DNA from: Schistocerca nitens
Taxonomy: Eukaryota > Arthropoda > Insecta > Orthoptera > Acrididae
DNA: 64,000 nucleotides
NCBI RefSeq assembly: GCF_023898315.1
Contig: NC_064619.1
Span: 303,776,150 to 303,840,149 of the forward strand
Direction: 5' to 3'
Shown: positions 21,309 to 33,859 of the stretch, in pieces
Position numbering within the stretch: position 1 is the stretch's first letter
Layout: every line of letters begins with the position of its first letter
Position numbers and translations under genes: made by a program
The notes under the pieces: model-generated
What the model was told of the DNA's origin: nothing
The model's input: the letters and a program-made list of their open reading frames with translations, nothing else
Databases searched by the model: none

Positions 21309-24300
21309 TTTCGCCTTCCGAAAGATAAAAATGAAGTTGTTGGAATTGTGCCGGTATAATATGTAGACACTGAAACCTTGTTTCGAGATGTTGTGATTGA
21401 AAGTAGCGATACACATTATAGGCCGAATTTCAACACCAAACTGCCTTGTATTGCATTGTTAGATAACGAGATGTGGTGAATGCACTCACTACTACCAATG
21501 TTACGCCCATAGAAAGCTACACTATGACAGCAATGAAAGAAATTCAATGTTTCGTGTGAAAATTCGACATATAATGTATATCTCCTGCTTTCATGTACAT
21601 CATAGCGAAATAATGATAAGCATTGCTTATAGATACAATTACTATGCCTATAGAAAGCTATATTATGTGGCTTATTTACGCGAATTTCATTACTGTCAGG
21701 GTGTATTTTTACACACACATGTACAAGTTTGAGAAGAAAAGAGTTTTGGTCCCCATCACTTACATATTTGTATGGTCTTGAGACGTACAAGCTTCCTTCC
21801 ACCCGCAGAACCATCGGCTGCTCGCGCTGCATTTCATCGTCCTTGCTTCAGTAATACAGAGATACAAAGTAGCTAGTATCACTTAAACATTCCACACATG
21901 TGCAACGTCTGTGAAACTGCATTGCAGAAAGCTAGACAGCACCAGGCAGGGGATGTGCGAGTCACAGCAAACAGCTGCTGTCAGTGCTCACATAGCAAAC
22001 GTCATATCGCACCACCTTCTCCATCATGCGATCTGCAATGTAGGCGATATGAAATCACGTAAGGAGAACATCATACAGCTGTTGCTAACGCTGCATCTAC
22101 ACGCCATGGACAGCCGTTTCCACTAAAGCGTTTATTATAAATGCTAACTGTCCGTTAACACATCACAGATAAAGTCAGATAACAACCTAACGTATTTTGT
22201 ATTCCAGCATGAAAGGAAGAACTGAAACTATCTCTCCGGTTTTGATCTACGTCGTCGTCGAATATGGTTGATGCAAACTACTCATCGGCATCCAATGTAA
22301 GTAAAAAATACATTCAGTGACACAGATAAATTATTTCTATGGCAGCACAATTGTAGGCTTCTTCACCACACAGCAGTACTTCAACTTAACTTAGACCCAC
22401 ATTACAAAAAATTCAGAAGCGAAATATTTATTGTTAATGTCGGTAGGAGTGTTTTTTAGTGCAAAAAAATGATTATATGGTGTTGCGAAGATTTTATTTT
22501 AATTAATTAAACACAGTCAGATACTGAAAACCCTTCCACGAAACTGCTAGGCTCTAATCATAATTTAGGGAGAAAATATAGTAGCATATACTGTATTTAT
22601 TCGAATATTAGCCTAGACACCATTGTAATGTGAGGTGTCTGTTTTGTATATCTTTCACTATTTTGCGTTTCTACGACATGACAGCAAAAATGTCGTCACA
22701 AAGTAACGATGCCAGAATCTCTATCTGCATCCAGGGCTGAGAGCTGCCTCGTGTATCAGATGTTTTACTGAACTTCTCTGACAATCTGTATACGACTGCA
22801 GCCTTTATAGATGTTTGAATGTTGCATACAACAATCGCGATATTTCTGTATTCCGACAAACCCTATGAGAGTTGGGTATGCCACTGAAAAATAGTCAGCT
22901 AGGGCTCGTGTTTCTTACACTACTAGATTTCACGACTGAGAACAACTGATTCCAGGTCTACATAGGTCGATGGCAGTGCCTGAGAGATGTAATATAAGGT
23001 AATAAAAAAATTATCATTGTTCTTTGTAGCCGCGTGCATATGTTAATTGCCACAACTTATTTAACCACAATTGTAATATTAAAGTCCCACGTAATTCCTT
23101 GCAGAAACGTTTCAATAATAACTTTTGTTCTGAAGAAAACTTTTGCCAGTAATTTATCTGAGTTTAAAGATTTTACGAATTTTTCCTGTGTATACTCATG
23201 TTGATTACGCAAAAGAAAATCAGTTATTTTCCTACAAATGAAAATCTAGTGGCCAGCATTGCACTGGGCTGTGCCAAAAATTTCTTATAGCAGCAGATAT
23301 TTAGATAGCATTATCCGGCGACATCATTGTGAGGTAAGAATTTTTTAGTTTATTCAGGATGATTTCACAGGGCCATGACGCAGCACTGCTGACGTCAAAA
23401 CTTATTAATCTCGATATGCAGTCAATCTTTAATGGGAGGTCACATTAAAACTTTAAATTTTATTATTGGAAAGAAATTTTTCAATTGGGAACTTAAACGA
23501 GATTTTTCTGTTGGGAGGTTACACTAAATGTGAATATTATAATCATATTTTTTTCTGTTGGGAGGTTACAAGCATCAATATCTGCATCAGATCTAGTCCA
23601 CTGTTATTCATCATGTACATAAAAGAATCAAATTCAGTTACTCAGTTAACATCACATGACAGCAGTCATGTTGCAGAACTTTTACATCTATGGCTTCCGT
23701 CTTCAGCATGTGTTTTATGTTTCACTAATAATATCAAGGTTTTCATATGATTTATAAATGGTGACAGCCAACACACATACAGCTTATCACTGAATTATCA
23801 TGTCAAGTTTTCGTGTATGAATATTATACCGAAGTGAATGAAATTTATGCCTCACACAGTGAATTTTGCGTCAAACCTCGTCCATAGCATAGCTGTTTCG
23901 TCTTAGCTATACATAACTGTTTTGATTCTAACAGGGAGTCTACATATCACATCATTGTTAAGTAAAACCATAAATACTGCTAATATATACACCACCATCC
24001 CAAAATGTAGTAAATTTAGTGGTATTTGTGTATTAAAGTTACGCTGTGGGGCAGCAGCAGCAGTCTTCAGAACTATACTAACAGTTAAGTGCCGTCAGAA
24101 TATTTCTGCTTGAAGATATTTATAATTTGACCGCTACTGGATCTTAGTGTGTGAATGTAGGTCTAGCATGTGACAGAACCTTTAATGCAATAATTTAATT
24201 AGACACTGCTTAACTTGTCTGTTTGCTGCTAGACTGCAGTATATGTGACTTGAATGGACCTGTCTGCGCAGAATAAGGAACTACATTAAAATATGGTCTA

Positions 24301-24779
24301 TCCCATACACTTACTGACGTCTCCGTGTTTTGAAGGAAGGTATCAACAATCGATATGTGTGGAGAAACGATTTATGTGATCTATACTGTATGTTAATGAT
24401 CACAGCAGACAGAAGGAGTTGCTAGCGTTTGTATGTTACAGGTGCATAATTTCAGTTCGTGAGCTGTATTTAAGAGAGTATAGTGTAAATATGAGACAAT
24501 TATACGATTATTTAAATGTATGCATCATCTAGCACTAAAATATATAAACGCTCAGCCAATAGGTATAAAATCACTAAAACTGAACATTTTGTCTTCATTT
24601 CGTCAAGCCATTGACAGAATTTGAAAGAAAAAAGGTAATAATCAAGGAGACCTTGCCTCACACACAGAAATACGTAACTAACGGCTGGCAGCTGACTTCT
24701 GCGCTCTATGAGACCTGCAGTTGGCGGCGCCCAATTTGAACTGTGATGGTACGCCTTGTGCATTTCAGGACGTTTAAAC
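21305..24779. other. Long unrecognised AT-rich region
   Basis: No gene or element recognised. Contains a 138-codon minus-strand frame (21416-21832) with no motif. A short motif, roughly TTCTGTTGGGAGGTTACA, recurs three times at about 23430-23450, 23505-23525 and 23548-23568, the first copy diverged. Confidence 0.4.
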
Positions 24780-24799
24780 GTTGACATTTGTGGAATTGT

Positions 24800-25450
24800 G
24801 TGCCATCACTCTTTTATCACAATCTGTGACACGCGTGCAGTAAAAATCTACACTGCAGGAACTTAAAATTTGCTGCATGCGATTGCAGAAATGCGTGATA
24901 TCATTTTTCAAAAAATGGTTCAAATGGCTCTGAGCACTATGGGACTTAACATCTATGGTCATCAGTCCCCTAGAACTTAGAACTACTTAAACCTAACTAA
25001 CCTAAGGACAGCACACAACACCCAGCCATCACGAGGCAGAGAAAATCCCTGACCCCGCCGGGAATCGAACCCGGGAACCCGGGCGTGGGAAGCGAGAACG
25101 CTACCGCACGACCACGAGATGCGGGCGATATCATTTTTCACCAGAAACACTTCCCCAACTTATTGATGTGATTGCGGATATTAATGACGTCATTGTGTTA
25201 CCAGAATTGCTTTCCAAAAGTCGATATAAAGTTAAGGAAATGCATGACAGCTTACGATCACACCACAATCACCATGTCTACATGCCAACAGTTGCGGAAA
25301 TGCGTGACGGAATCGGCGACACATGTGCAGAAAAATTTTAATGTAACATTTGTCAGAAGCACTGTGAAGCAATTTCCACAGAAACACCTGACATGTGTGC
25401 AGTAAAAATCAATCCTGTGAGAATGTAACATGTCAGTGTGTAGACAATGC
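24800..25450. repeat. Degenerate tandem-like repeats
   Basis: A unit resembling GACATGTGTGCAGTAAAAAT recurs at about 24824-24850, 25318-25340 and 25389-25410. Each is followed by a CTG-rich then GTAAC-type segment, and copies of GCAGAAATGCGTGA occur at 24884, 25293 and (diverged) 25238. One unit is interrupted by the SINE at 24911. Probably a diverged minisatellite or transposon-internal repeat. Confidence 0.45.
24911..25126 (-). mobile_element. SINE with a different tRNA-like head
   Basis: The conserved tail is the same as in the main SINE family, but the head differs. On the element strand it has CGGGTTCGATTCCCGGCGGG as B box and an A-box region TCGTGGTCGTGCGGTAGCG, then GTCAGGGATTTTCTCTGCCT before the shared tail. 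Flanked by a perfect 14-bp duplication GATATCATTTTTCA (24897-24910 and 25127-25140). The head is closer to a different tRNA, so this is a chimeric subfamily sharing its 3' part with the main family. Confidence 0.9.
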
Positions 25451-25984
25451 ATCTAATGCATGCTGTAGAAAATAATATTTTCACTGATCGTCTCAGTGAT
25501 ATTCCAATGCAGAGAGACAGTGCGCATGGAATTTGTATATTATAAACGGGAGAACATATCGGTGGCTTCATTCTAAGCCAAGTGCATAGTTATAGGAGTA
25601 AGATGACACGTGAGTGCAAATGCATATTTTTTTAGAATAGTTAAGGACTGCTAACACTTCGTTGGGAATATATAATTTATATTTCAAAGCAGGAACCCAT
25701 CGTTGTTTCTACATATGATGAATGCTGTTGGTAGTGAGCTTGACTTCCTGAAACTCCATCCAAAACCTGTAACTTTACCAACAGATGTACAGTTCCCCAC
25801 TATAAAAGCGAAAAATGTTATTCTGCCTTGGAGGGGGGGGGGGGTGCATAATTCTGGAGCTGTCAGAGAAAATGGTTTTTCTTGCCTAACATTCTTCAGG
25901 CATGAGTGAGGATCAATCGTGCCAAGACCAGCATAGTCTAAATGCAGCACACAGGAGGCAAGGTTAGCATCCTCGCAATGTGTA
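25451..25984. other. Unassigned sequence upstream of gypsy fragment
   Basis: No motif recognised. Contains a run of about 12 G near 25832-25845. The 5' part of the outer gypsy element (gag, protease, RT core) is not visible here. Confidence 0.4.
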
Positions 25985-26505
25985 GGAATTGCAGCCTGTG
26001 TTAGGGAAGCTCTCTTTCATATCTTCCGTAGGAAGAGTGATCCTTTTGTTTGGTTTGCAAGAGCGCCCTGGCTGTATATGCTACCTCTTGTTGCACAAAT
26101 TTGGTTCTGTTGGAAGGCTGAATGCTTTTGCTTCGAAGTTGTTGAACAAAGCTCAGTGTAATTATTCGCAAATTGAAATTGAGGCTCTCACCACTGTCTA
26201 TGGTGTCATTAAGTTTCTCAAGTATTTTTTGACAGAAAATTTTGCTTCGTGACGGACCATAAATCTCTACAATCTTTGTTTAGCCCTTCTCTGTCAGTCC
26301 CATCTCACAGCTTCTGCTGCAGTTGTGCGCTCTTCTTTCATCCAATTACCAATATGAGATTGAGTATCAGCCCACTTGTAACGATGCCAACATAGATGCT
26401 CTTTCCCACCTCCCTGTTGGCACAGATTCTAAATTCGATGAATCGTCTGCTTCTTTTTGCTACATTGATTCAGAAGGCATGGTCGCTTTGCACAGCTTTC
26501 CGCTT
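25985..26505 (+). pseudogene. Outer Ty3/gypsy element: RNase H region
   Basis: Plus-strand pieces read as the end of RT and the RNase H of a gypsy polyprotein: LHKFGSVGRLNAFASKLLNK, then QIEIEALTTVYGVIKFLKYF, VTDHKSLQSLF (frameshifted) and LSSNYQYEIEYQPTCNDAN, ending with ALHSFPL. RNase H would remove the RNA template during reverse transcription. Several frameshifts make it inactive. It stops exactly where the inner retroelement begins (26506); the same polyprotein resumes with its integrase at 36283, so the two pieces are one element split by the insertion. Confidence 0.85.
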
Positions 26506-27119
26506 TGTAGTGTATCGACTGTATTCAGTCAAAAAGTACAGCAGAGTGGAAGTGAGTTGCAACAGTTGAAAAGCAGAACATGGCCAACAGGCATTGCGAA
26601 ACGGAGCCAGCTGGGCACAAAATAGCAACATCCGATGCTGAAATATGCTTGAGGAAGGACGGAAGCGTTTCCTCACTTGCCACCACACAAGTGTTTAGAG
26701 TCCCTGCCTTAAGCTGTAAACAAACATAGTGTGGAGTACTCTTCCATTCGTATACTAAAATATTCTTGGCACAGTATCACAGCCTACACCGTGAGCCTGT
26801 GACACCTGGAGTGACATCCTGGAATCCAGTATGGGGCCCACTGTTCGACCATGGGTCAGGTCAGCCTCCTTTGAGTCAGAAGAGCAGCTGCCACCAGAGT
26901 AGAGAGCCACCTGCTCACTGGAGGGAGATCACGGCATACTCCACAGTATCGTCAGCAGCGTGCCAGGCTGCCAACACGATGGCAACCAGAGATGTTGGTG
27001 ACAGTGGCATTCGAGTGACGCCATGCTTGGCCCTGGTCTTTGGGCTGTCGTCAAAGCCGGATGTTTATTGTTTCACTTGAGAGGCCACTAGGCGCCTCCA
27101 CCTCACTGCTTCTGGTGTA

Positions 27120-28534
27120 TACTACTGCCCATTAAAACCGCTACACCAAGAAGAAATGCAGATGATAAACGGGTATTCATTGGACAAATATACTAGAACT
27201 GACATGTGATTACATTTTCACGCAATTTGTGTGCATTGATCCTGAGAAATCAGTACCCAGAACAACCACCTGTGGCCGCAATAACGGCCTTCATACGCCT
27301 GGGCATTGAGTCAAACAGAGCTTGGTTGGCGTGTACAGGTACAGCTGCCCATGCAGCTTCAACACGATAAAACAGTTCATCAAGAGTAGTGACTGGCGCA
27401 TTGTGACGAGCCAGTTGCTCGGTCACCATTGACCAGACGTTTTCAATTGGTGAGAGATCTGGAGAATGTGCTGGCCATGGTAGCACTCGAACATTTTCTG
27501 TATCCAGGAAGGCCCGTACAGGACCTGCAACATGCGGTCGTGCATAATCCTGCTGAAATGTAGGGTTTCGCAGGGATCCAATGAAGGGTAGAGCCACGGG
27601 TCGTAACACAACTGAAATGTAACGTCCACTATTCAATGTGCCATCAATGCGAACAAGAGGTGACCGAGACGTGTACCCAATGGCACCCCATACCATCACG
27701 CCGGATGATACGCCAGTATGGCGATGACGAATACACGCTTCCAATGTGCGTTCACCGCGATGTCGCCAAACATGGATGCGACCATCATGATGCTGTAAAC
27801 AGAACCTGGATTCATCCGAAAAAATGACGTTTTGCCATTCGTGCACCTAGGTTCGTCGTTGAGTACACCATCACAGGCGCTCCTGTCTGTGATGCAGCGT
27901 CAAGGGTAACCGCAGCCATGGTCTCCGAGCTGATAGTCCATTCTGCTGCAAACGTCGTCGAACTGTTCGTGCAGATGGTTGTTGTCTTGCAAACGTCCCC
28001 ATCTGTTGACTCAGAGATCAGGACGTGGCTGCACGATCCGTTACAGCCATGCGGATAAGATGCCTGTCATCTCGACTGCTGGTGATACGAGGCCGTTGGG
28101 ATCCAGCACGTCGTTCCGTATCACCCTCCTGAACCCACTGATTACATATTCTGCTAACAGTCATTGGATCTCTGCTAACAGTCATTGGATCTCGATCAAT
28201 GCGAGCAGCAATGTCGCGATACGATAAACCGCAATCGCGATAGGCGACCTTTATCAAAGTTGTAAACGTGATGGTACGCATTTCTCCTCCTTACACGAGG
28301 CATCACAGCAACGTTTCACCAGGCAACCCCGGTCAACTGCTGTTTGTGTATGAGAAATCGGTTGGAAACTTTCCTCATGTCAGCACGTTGTAGGTGTCGC
28401 CATCTGCGCCAACCTTGTGTGAATGCTCTGAAAAGCTAATCATTTGCATATCACAGCATCTTCTTCCTGTCGGTTAAGTTTCGCGTCTGTAGTACGTGAT
28501 CTTCGTGGTGTAGCAATTTTAATTGCCAGTAGTG
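27120..28534 (-). mobile_element. Tc1-like transposon in the 5' LTR (1415 bp)
   Basis: Terminal repeats: the left end begins TACTACTGCCCATTAAAACC and the right end is the imperfect inverse of CACTACTGGCAATTAAAATT. TA flanks both sides (27118-27119 and 28535-28536). The uninterrupted target is visible in the 3' LTR of the host element (TGATGTATTAC at about 36168-36178). It is related to, but distinct from, the pair at 1-2227. Confidence 0.92.
27250..28281 (-). pseudogene. Tc1-like transposase, inactivated
   Basis: N-terminal helix-turn-helix at 28018-28281 starts MRTITFTTLIKVAYRDCGLS. It contains a 21-bp tandem duplication that repeats RDPMTVS. A middle part between 27847 and 28017 carries stops (TGA in the RL-WC block, TAG in RRT-VHEW). 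The C-terminal catalytic part at 27250-27846 (198 codons) has VIFSDESRF, FQQDYARPHV and SPDLSPIENVW, giving D-D-34-E spacing. The Asn after the second Asp is Tyr. It encodes no complete protein. Confidence 0.9.
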
Positions 28535-28780
28535 TATTAACGTCGATGACTGTAATAAAAAAGTTAATTAGACAAATCTACAGTTGTTCTGAAGTCTCAT
28601 ATCACTCTTCATGGGTGATAATGCATGGGTCATCTAACACTAGCGACAGATCATTGACGTCGCCATCTTAGAGCAACATCTGAATCTACAGCCTATGGTA
28701 CAGTGAGTCCAAAAATTTTGATTGTATTTTGGTGATGGAGAAAAGGTTACATGGTCGTGCATTTTGTAAAGTAGATTCCA

Positions 28781-28972
28781 TTGCGAGTAGAGAACCAATG
28801 GACTTGTCTAGTTTTAAATGGGTTCAAAGGTAATGGAAGTCATTACTGGTTACTGCATGTTATATGTACTCAGTGTAACTGTGAGGGCCACTCAGCTCCA
28901 TGTACAGAATCAGTTCTGCTAAAATGTTATAGATGTAATCGTTGGGGGCATATGGCTAGGCAATGCCACTAG
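28781..28972 (+). other. Short ORF with CCHC zinc knuckle in the retroelement leader
   Basis: A 63-codon frame between the 5' LTR and the gag region. Residues 49-62 (CYRCNRWGHMARQC) form a perfect CX2CX4HX4C nucleic-acid-binding knuckle, and residues 29-41 (CTQCNCEGHSAPC) an off-length second one. Gag of this element has its own knuckle about 800 bp further on. This may be a captured or duplicated gag end, or a fragment of another element inserted in the leader. The Met is not necessarily a real start. Confidence 0.5.
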
Positions 28973-29039
28973 GCGAGATGACTCATGGTTAGACGTAAGA
29001 GTTAAGTTAATGTATTTTTTCCTTGTCTTGTGAGTATTA

Positions 29040-29830
29040 ATTATCAAAAGGAGTGTTGTTAAGGACAAAGCTTCGACAGTACCACCAATACAAAGAGTGT
29101 CAGAGCAGCAAGGAGTATGCACATTGTTAGCAAAGGTAGCATAATTAACAGCATATAATACAGAACTGCTTTGGTAGGTAGAATTGTGATCATCACAGCG
29201 TGGTGTAGATTTGTCAGTAGATTTCTCGTAAGGCAACCGACTACATGCAGGACTTTGTTTGAGAACTTGGAAATACTCATATGACTGAGATGGAAGGTCG
29301 GCCTGATAAGGAATTCTTGAGTGTTGCAAAATTCAGACTAACAGGGGAAGCTAAGACTTATGGAGGATATGCAAAAAGTCTTATGAGAACAACAAAATTC
29401 GAAAATTTAATGAGGGAGGTATACAAAATGAAATAGTGCCAGACACTATAGGGAAACTGTGGAACAATCTGCGGATAGGATAAGGAAAATTAATGGCTGT
29501 ACCTATGAATTTGGAGAAAATGCTGCTGTCAATGAACTTATTTTGTAAGAAGCTGAACTGAGGACAGTAGATGCTATGTTAAGAGGGTTGCATGCGGAAG
29601 TGTCAAGACGTGTATAGACAGCGGGTCCGGCAGATTTGCTCACAGCAGTGCAGTTAGCTACAAAGTGTGAGGAGATCGATTTGTCGAATGGAATGCAGGG
29701 TAAATGGGCAATTTTTGCAACTAGTATGAAATGTTTCAGGTGTGGACGAATGGGGCATATAAGGAGGCAGTGTAACCAGCCTCAGGGTGATGTGGATAAA
29801 GAAAGAAGAAGTTTAGTTTTAAAGTAGAAG
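29040..29830 (+). pseudogene. gag region of inner element, frameshifted
   Basis: Translation across frames gives a gypsy-type Gag: SADRIRKINGCTYEFGENAA and EAELRTVDAMLRGLHAEVSR followed by an ORF (29636-29827) ending in a CX2CX4HX4C knuckle, CFRCGRMGHIRRQC (about 29732-29773). Gag would form the particle shell and bind RNA through the knuckle. TAG/TAA stops and at least three frame changes interrupt it. The N-terminus is uncertain. Confidence 0.7.
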
Positions 29831-29929
29831 ACCAAGGAACAATAAGGTGTTAAACGCTAACGGGAACCCCAAGTCCACCTACCATCATTCCCAGTAAGAC
29901 TGGATGCTACGAAATAGTATGCAGAAGTG

Positions 29930-32900
29930 GATTGTGCGATAAGAGGAATAGTAAGAAAAAAGGGTTGCAGGATATTATTTGACATAGGTGCAAATGTTAA
30001 GGTCATCAGTAGTGATCTGATCAATCGTAAGCAATGGGAGTTGGGGAGAAAGAGATAACATAGTTAGAATTGGTGCACATAGACTTTTGCCTGGATATGA
30101 TTCAACAATGTTTATTGTGTAGAGATTGTGCCACATATGTGTGAGGTCTACCACATGATCCTACGATTATATTTCTTATATCAGCATTGGGCAATAATTG
30201 ATCTTCGGCAACATAGAGTGGAACCTGGCAGAAAAATGTTTCAGTTAGGTGAATCTGCTGCCAGAGTAGCAATGTCGCGAGAGGAGTCCGTCGTGAAACT
30301 GCGAACGATCATACTAATTCTTGAGTCACACGATTGTGTACCTAAGGGTGCTGGGAAACCAGTCTGGGTCAGTGTTGAATCTAGCTTGCCACTAAGAATA
30401 TTGTGTATGGTGGAACCATTAGAAGAGAATGAAGTATTAGATCAGGCGGGTTGGTTAGTTAAAAGAGATATTCTACGCATATAAGAAATAAAGGGTGAGA
30501 AGAAGGCACCTCTTTCAAAAGATGATTTTAGCGCAGAGGACATAGAGTTAACCAAGTGGTTGTTAATCGCTAATATGGGTATCCCAGAGTAAGAAGAATG
30601 GTACACGAGCGGTGTCAGTCGTGGACAATAGCCGGATGCCATTGAAACTGCATTACGAGGAAAAATGAAGCACCAAGAGGGAAGAAATAGCGAACACATG
30701 GAAAAATTACTTCTGGAATGTAAGGATTTATTTTTTTTTCTCAAAATGGCCATTACCAGCTACGCATATTACACAGCACCACATACCAACAGAAAATGAA
30801 TCACCAGTCCACCGCAAACCATGCAGAATGCCTCGGTACTTACACACAATCTTGGAGGAATTTATTGAACAACAGCTGAAAGACGGAGTTACTGAAGAGA
30901 ATAATAGTTCATGGGGATCAGGATAGTTGCCGTGCCAAAAAAAAAAAATCAACGGATGGAACACGAAAATATAGGTTTTATTCTAATTACAGACATGTGA
31001 ATGATCTGAATGCGAAAACCTTAATTGACATCTACCCTTTGCCAAATATTGCAGAAAAATTGGATCATTTTGAGAAATACAAATATTTTTCATCAGTGGA
31101 TATGAATAGTGGTTATGTCCAGGTAGAAACTGCACCACAGAACTGGCACAGCGTTTACGGCACCCTGGAGACAATACCAACTCAGAAAATGCCATTCGGA
31201 TTAAAAAATGCACCTGCAACGTGTTCGCGACTGCTACGGTCGCAGGTTCGAATCCTGCCTCGGGCATGGATGTGTGTGATGTCCTTAGGTTAGTTAGGTT
31301 TAAGTAGTTCTAAGTTCTAGGGGACTGATGACCACAGATGTTAAGTCCCATAGTGCTCAGAGCCATTTTGCAACGTGCTAGAGATTGTTGGGCGGAACAC
31401 TCAAAGGTTTAAAACCACGGCAGTTCTTAGTGTATCTCAATGACATAATCGTCCATGGGACTGATGTGGAGCGCATATGCTGCGATTAAGGGAAGTATTC
31501 GTAAGGCTGAAAGCTGTGAAGTTAACACTGTGTATAGAAAAGTGTAATTTTCTGATGGGAGAGGTAGCATGCTTAGACCATATCATAAGTAAAGATGGGG
31601 TTAAGACAGACCCAAGATTAATTATAATTCTCTGTACCAGAATATGTAAACGAGTTGCAACCGTTCTTTGGAGTCGCGAACTATTACCACCAGTTCGTAA
31701 AAGGATTTGCAGGTATTACCAAACTGTTGACATAATTATCAAAAAAGGGTTCTAGATTTGTGTGATGAGAAGAGTGCCAGCATGCTTTTAAGGAGGTAAA
31801 AGAAGCTTTAACATCGAGTCCGATATTGGTATTTCCGGATTTTAAAAGAGAATTTGTTTCATCATGCGATGCACTAAAACATACGCTTGGATGTGTGTTG
31901 CCACAAGAAGTGGAAGGCATAGAGCATGCGGTAGCTTACGCATAAAGACAACTAAATTCTGCGGAAAGAACTTATTTCAGAACGGAGAAGAGATGATAAG
32001 CCTTATTTATGGAATCACATATTTCAAATGCCACCTGTACACTAAATAGTTTAGAGTTATAATAGATCATGCGGCATTAAAATGGTTATTGGGGTTAGAG
32101 GACCCTTGAAGTAGATTGACCCGATGGGCAATAAGACTAAGCGAATTTGATTTAGAAGTCCGCATAAACCTGGGAAGAAGCACAACAATGCGGACGGCGT
32201 AAGTAGAAAAGTGCCAGTATTATATATTAACGGTAATGAGCAGAAGGAATGAAAAGTGTACAGAGAGAGAATGACGAATGTAAGCAGTATGTTAAACAGT
32301 CATAGTTTTGTATGCAGGATGGGTTGCTATGCAGAGAAACCAAGTTGAGCCCGTGGGCAATGGTACCAGCGAAGCCAAGGAACAGACTGCTACGTGACTC
32401 CCATGATCACATGTTGGCGGGTTATGGAAGTTGCAGATCCGCCAACAGAAGAGTAGCAGGAAGGTACTGGTGGAGAACTATTCAGACGGACACAACCCAG
32501 TACATGAGGAACTGCATACAGTGCACACACAGAGCAGATGTGTGTCGAACAAGAGTACCATTGCAGAGGTTACCTGCAGCATTAGCACCATTCGAATTTC
32601 TGGGGATTGATGTTTTAGGTACATTCAGTGAAATACCTACAGGGAGTAAGTACATACCCACAGTCATAGATCATTTTTCAAGATGCATAGAAATGGTCGC
32701 GATGCCCAATCAGCAGGCAGCAACTGTGGCTCAAGCACTTCGGAATAATTGGATACTGAAATTTGGAGTGCATGAAAAGATAATAACAGACCAGGAACGA
32801 ACTTCATGTCAGATATGTTCAAGGAACTGTGTAAGCGGTTGAATCTGAAGAAGTTAAGGACGAGTCCTCTCCATCCACAAGCCAATGGGAGAACTGAAAG

Positions 32901-33260
32901 AATGCACAGGACAAATGGGAAGGTGTAGTACGTCGTCTCCGCCTACATCTCAGAACAGCACACGAATATAGGATTATCACCATATGAAGTAGTACATTGT
33001 CATAAAATGCCAACATCGTTCGACATACTGAAAACGAAGAAAGGGAAGACTGGAGATTCTGTCAAAGAATTTACCAGAGTGATTAGGGAAATTTGTAATA
33101 GAGTACAGATGTTAAATATAGAAGCACTGGAGAAACAGGAAGAAGCAATGGGCCATACGGCAAAAAAAAAAAGAAAGAAAAAAAACACAGTATAAGGCTG
33201 ATCAGTGGGTGATGCTATCAGCTTCGTATACGCCGAAGGGAAAGGCAAATAAGTTGTTTG
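29930..33260 (+). pseudogene. pol region of inner element: protease, RT, RNase H, integrase
   Basis: Domains in order, each in fragments: retropepsin CRILFDIGANVKVISSDLI (about 29968-30025; DIG instead of DTG); RT with VNDLNAKTLIDIYPLPNIAE, SSVDMNSGY (first catalytic Asp) and MPFGLKNAPATC, then after the SINE a YLNDIIVHG block where YLDD is expected (second motif damaged); RNase H around 31780-32130; integrase 32312-32842 with an HHCC-type zinc region (HDHMLAGYGS ... CIQC), GIDVLG and IITDQ active-site blocks. Stops and frameshifts occur throughout, so no functional polyprotein could be made. Confidence 0.85.
31224..31368 (+). mobile_element. 5'-truncated SINE inside the RT region
   Basis: Main-family SINE lacking the first part of its head but retaining the B box GGTTCGAATCC and the full tail. 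Flanked by the 9-bp duplication TGCAACGTG (31215-31223 and 31369-31377). Removing it rejoins the RT sequence at NAPATC. The truncated 5' end with a target duplication shows retrotransposition, not recombination. Confidence 0.9.
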
Positions 33261-33859
33261 TACAGTAAATGAGGTCACACCAAGTGGTAGAGACTACGTC
33301 GCCAGTAACTGTCAAGATTCAGTTGCCAACGAGAACGACAATTCTGCATGTAAGGGTTGTTAAAAGCTTTTCAAGGCAACCCAGAAGGAGATGCGGACCA
33401 GAATGGGAGAGTGAGGAGAACAGTATCGGAAGATAAACGAGAGGCTGTAAATGAAACGGTGACAAGGATCCCATATGGATTAAGGCCTAGTAGGTAAGTC
33501 ATTTAATATTTCTTTAGGGTGGGTATAGATTTGGTGTAATTAGTAGAAGCAGCAATGAATTTAAGGGGGAGGAAGTAATAGGTATTCCTGCCAGTAGTTG
33601 AGGTGCAGGAAAGACGAGATGATACGGTTCATAGTGGGACTACTGATCTTCATCAGGGTGGAAGCGTTAGAGAACCAGCACTTGAAATGGTAAGTGCTGT
33701 TCTCCAAGCAGGACTACGGTGTGACCGCTAGGTATCACATGGGAAATGGATAACAAGGCGAGGATACTGGGAGAATGCGACAAATTCCGTCAGGGAACGG
33801 AAAGGCACGGGATACTCAAAGGAAGTGCCAGGGTATGTGAGTGAGTACATTGCGCGTAA

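Larger units (their letters stand above)
26506..28639 (+). repeat. 5' LTR of inner element (interrupted)
   Basis: LTR sequence occupies 26506-27119 and 28537-28639, the gap being a Tc1-like transposon plus one TA. Matches the 3' LTR at the start (TATCGACTGTATTC), the middle (CTGTAACCAAACATA-type, ACTAAAATATTCT) and the end (CATGGGTGA...CATGGGTCAT). It is about 150 bp longer than the 3' LTR, which lacks a segment corresponding to roughly 26840-27020. Confidence 0.85.

Noticed and set aside
21052..21416. 120- and 75-codon ORFs with Ser-Leu and Cys-Val repeats
   Set aside because: Translation of the (CA)n(GA)n microsatellite.
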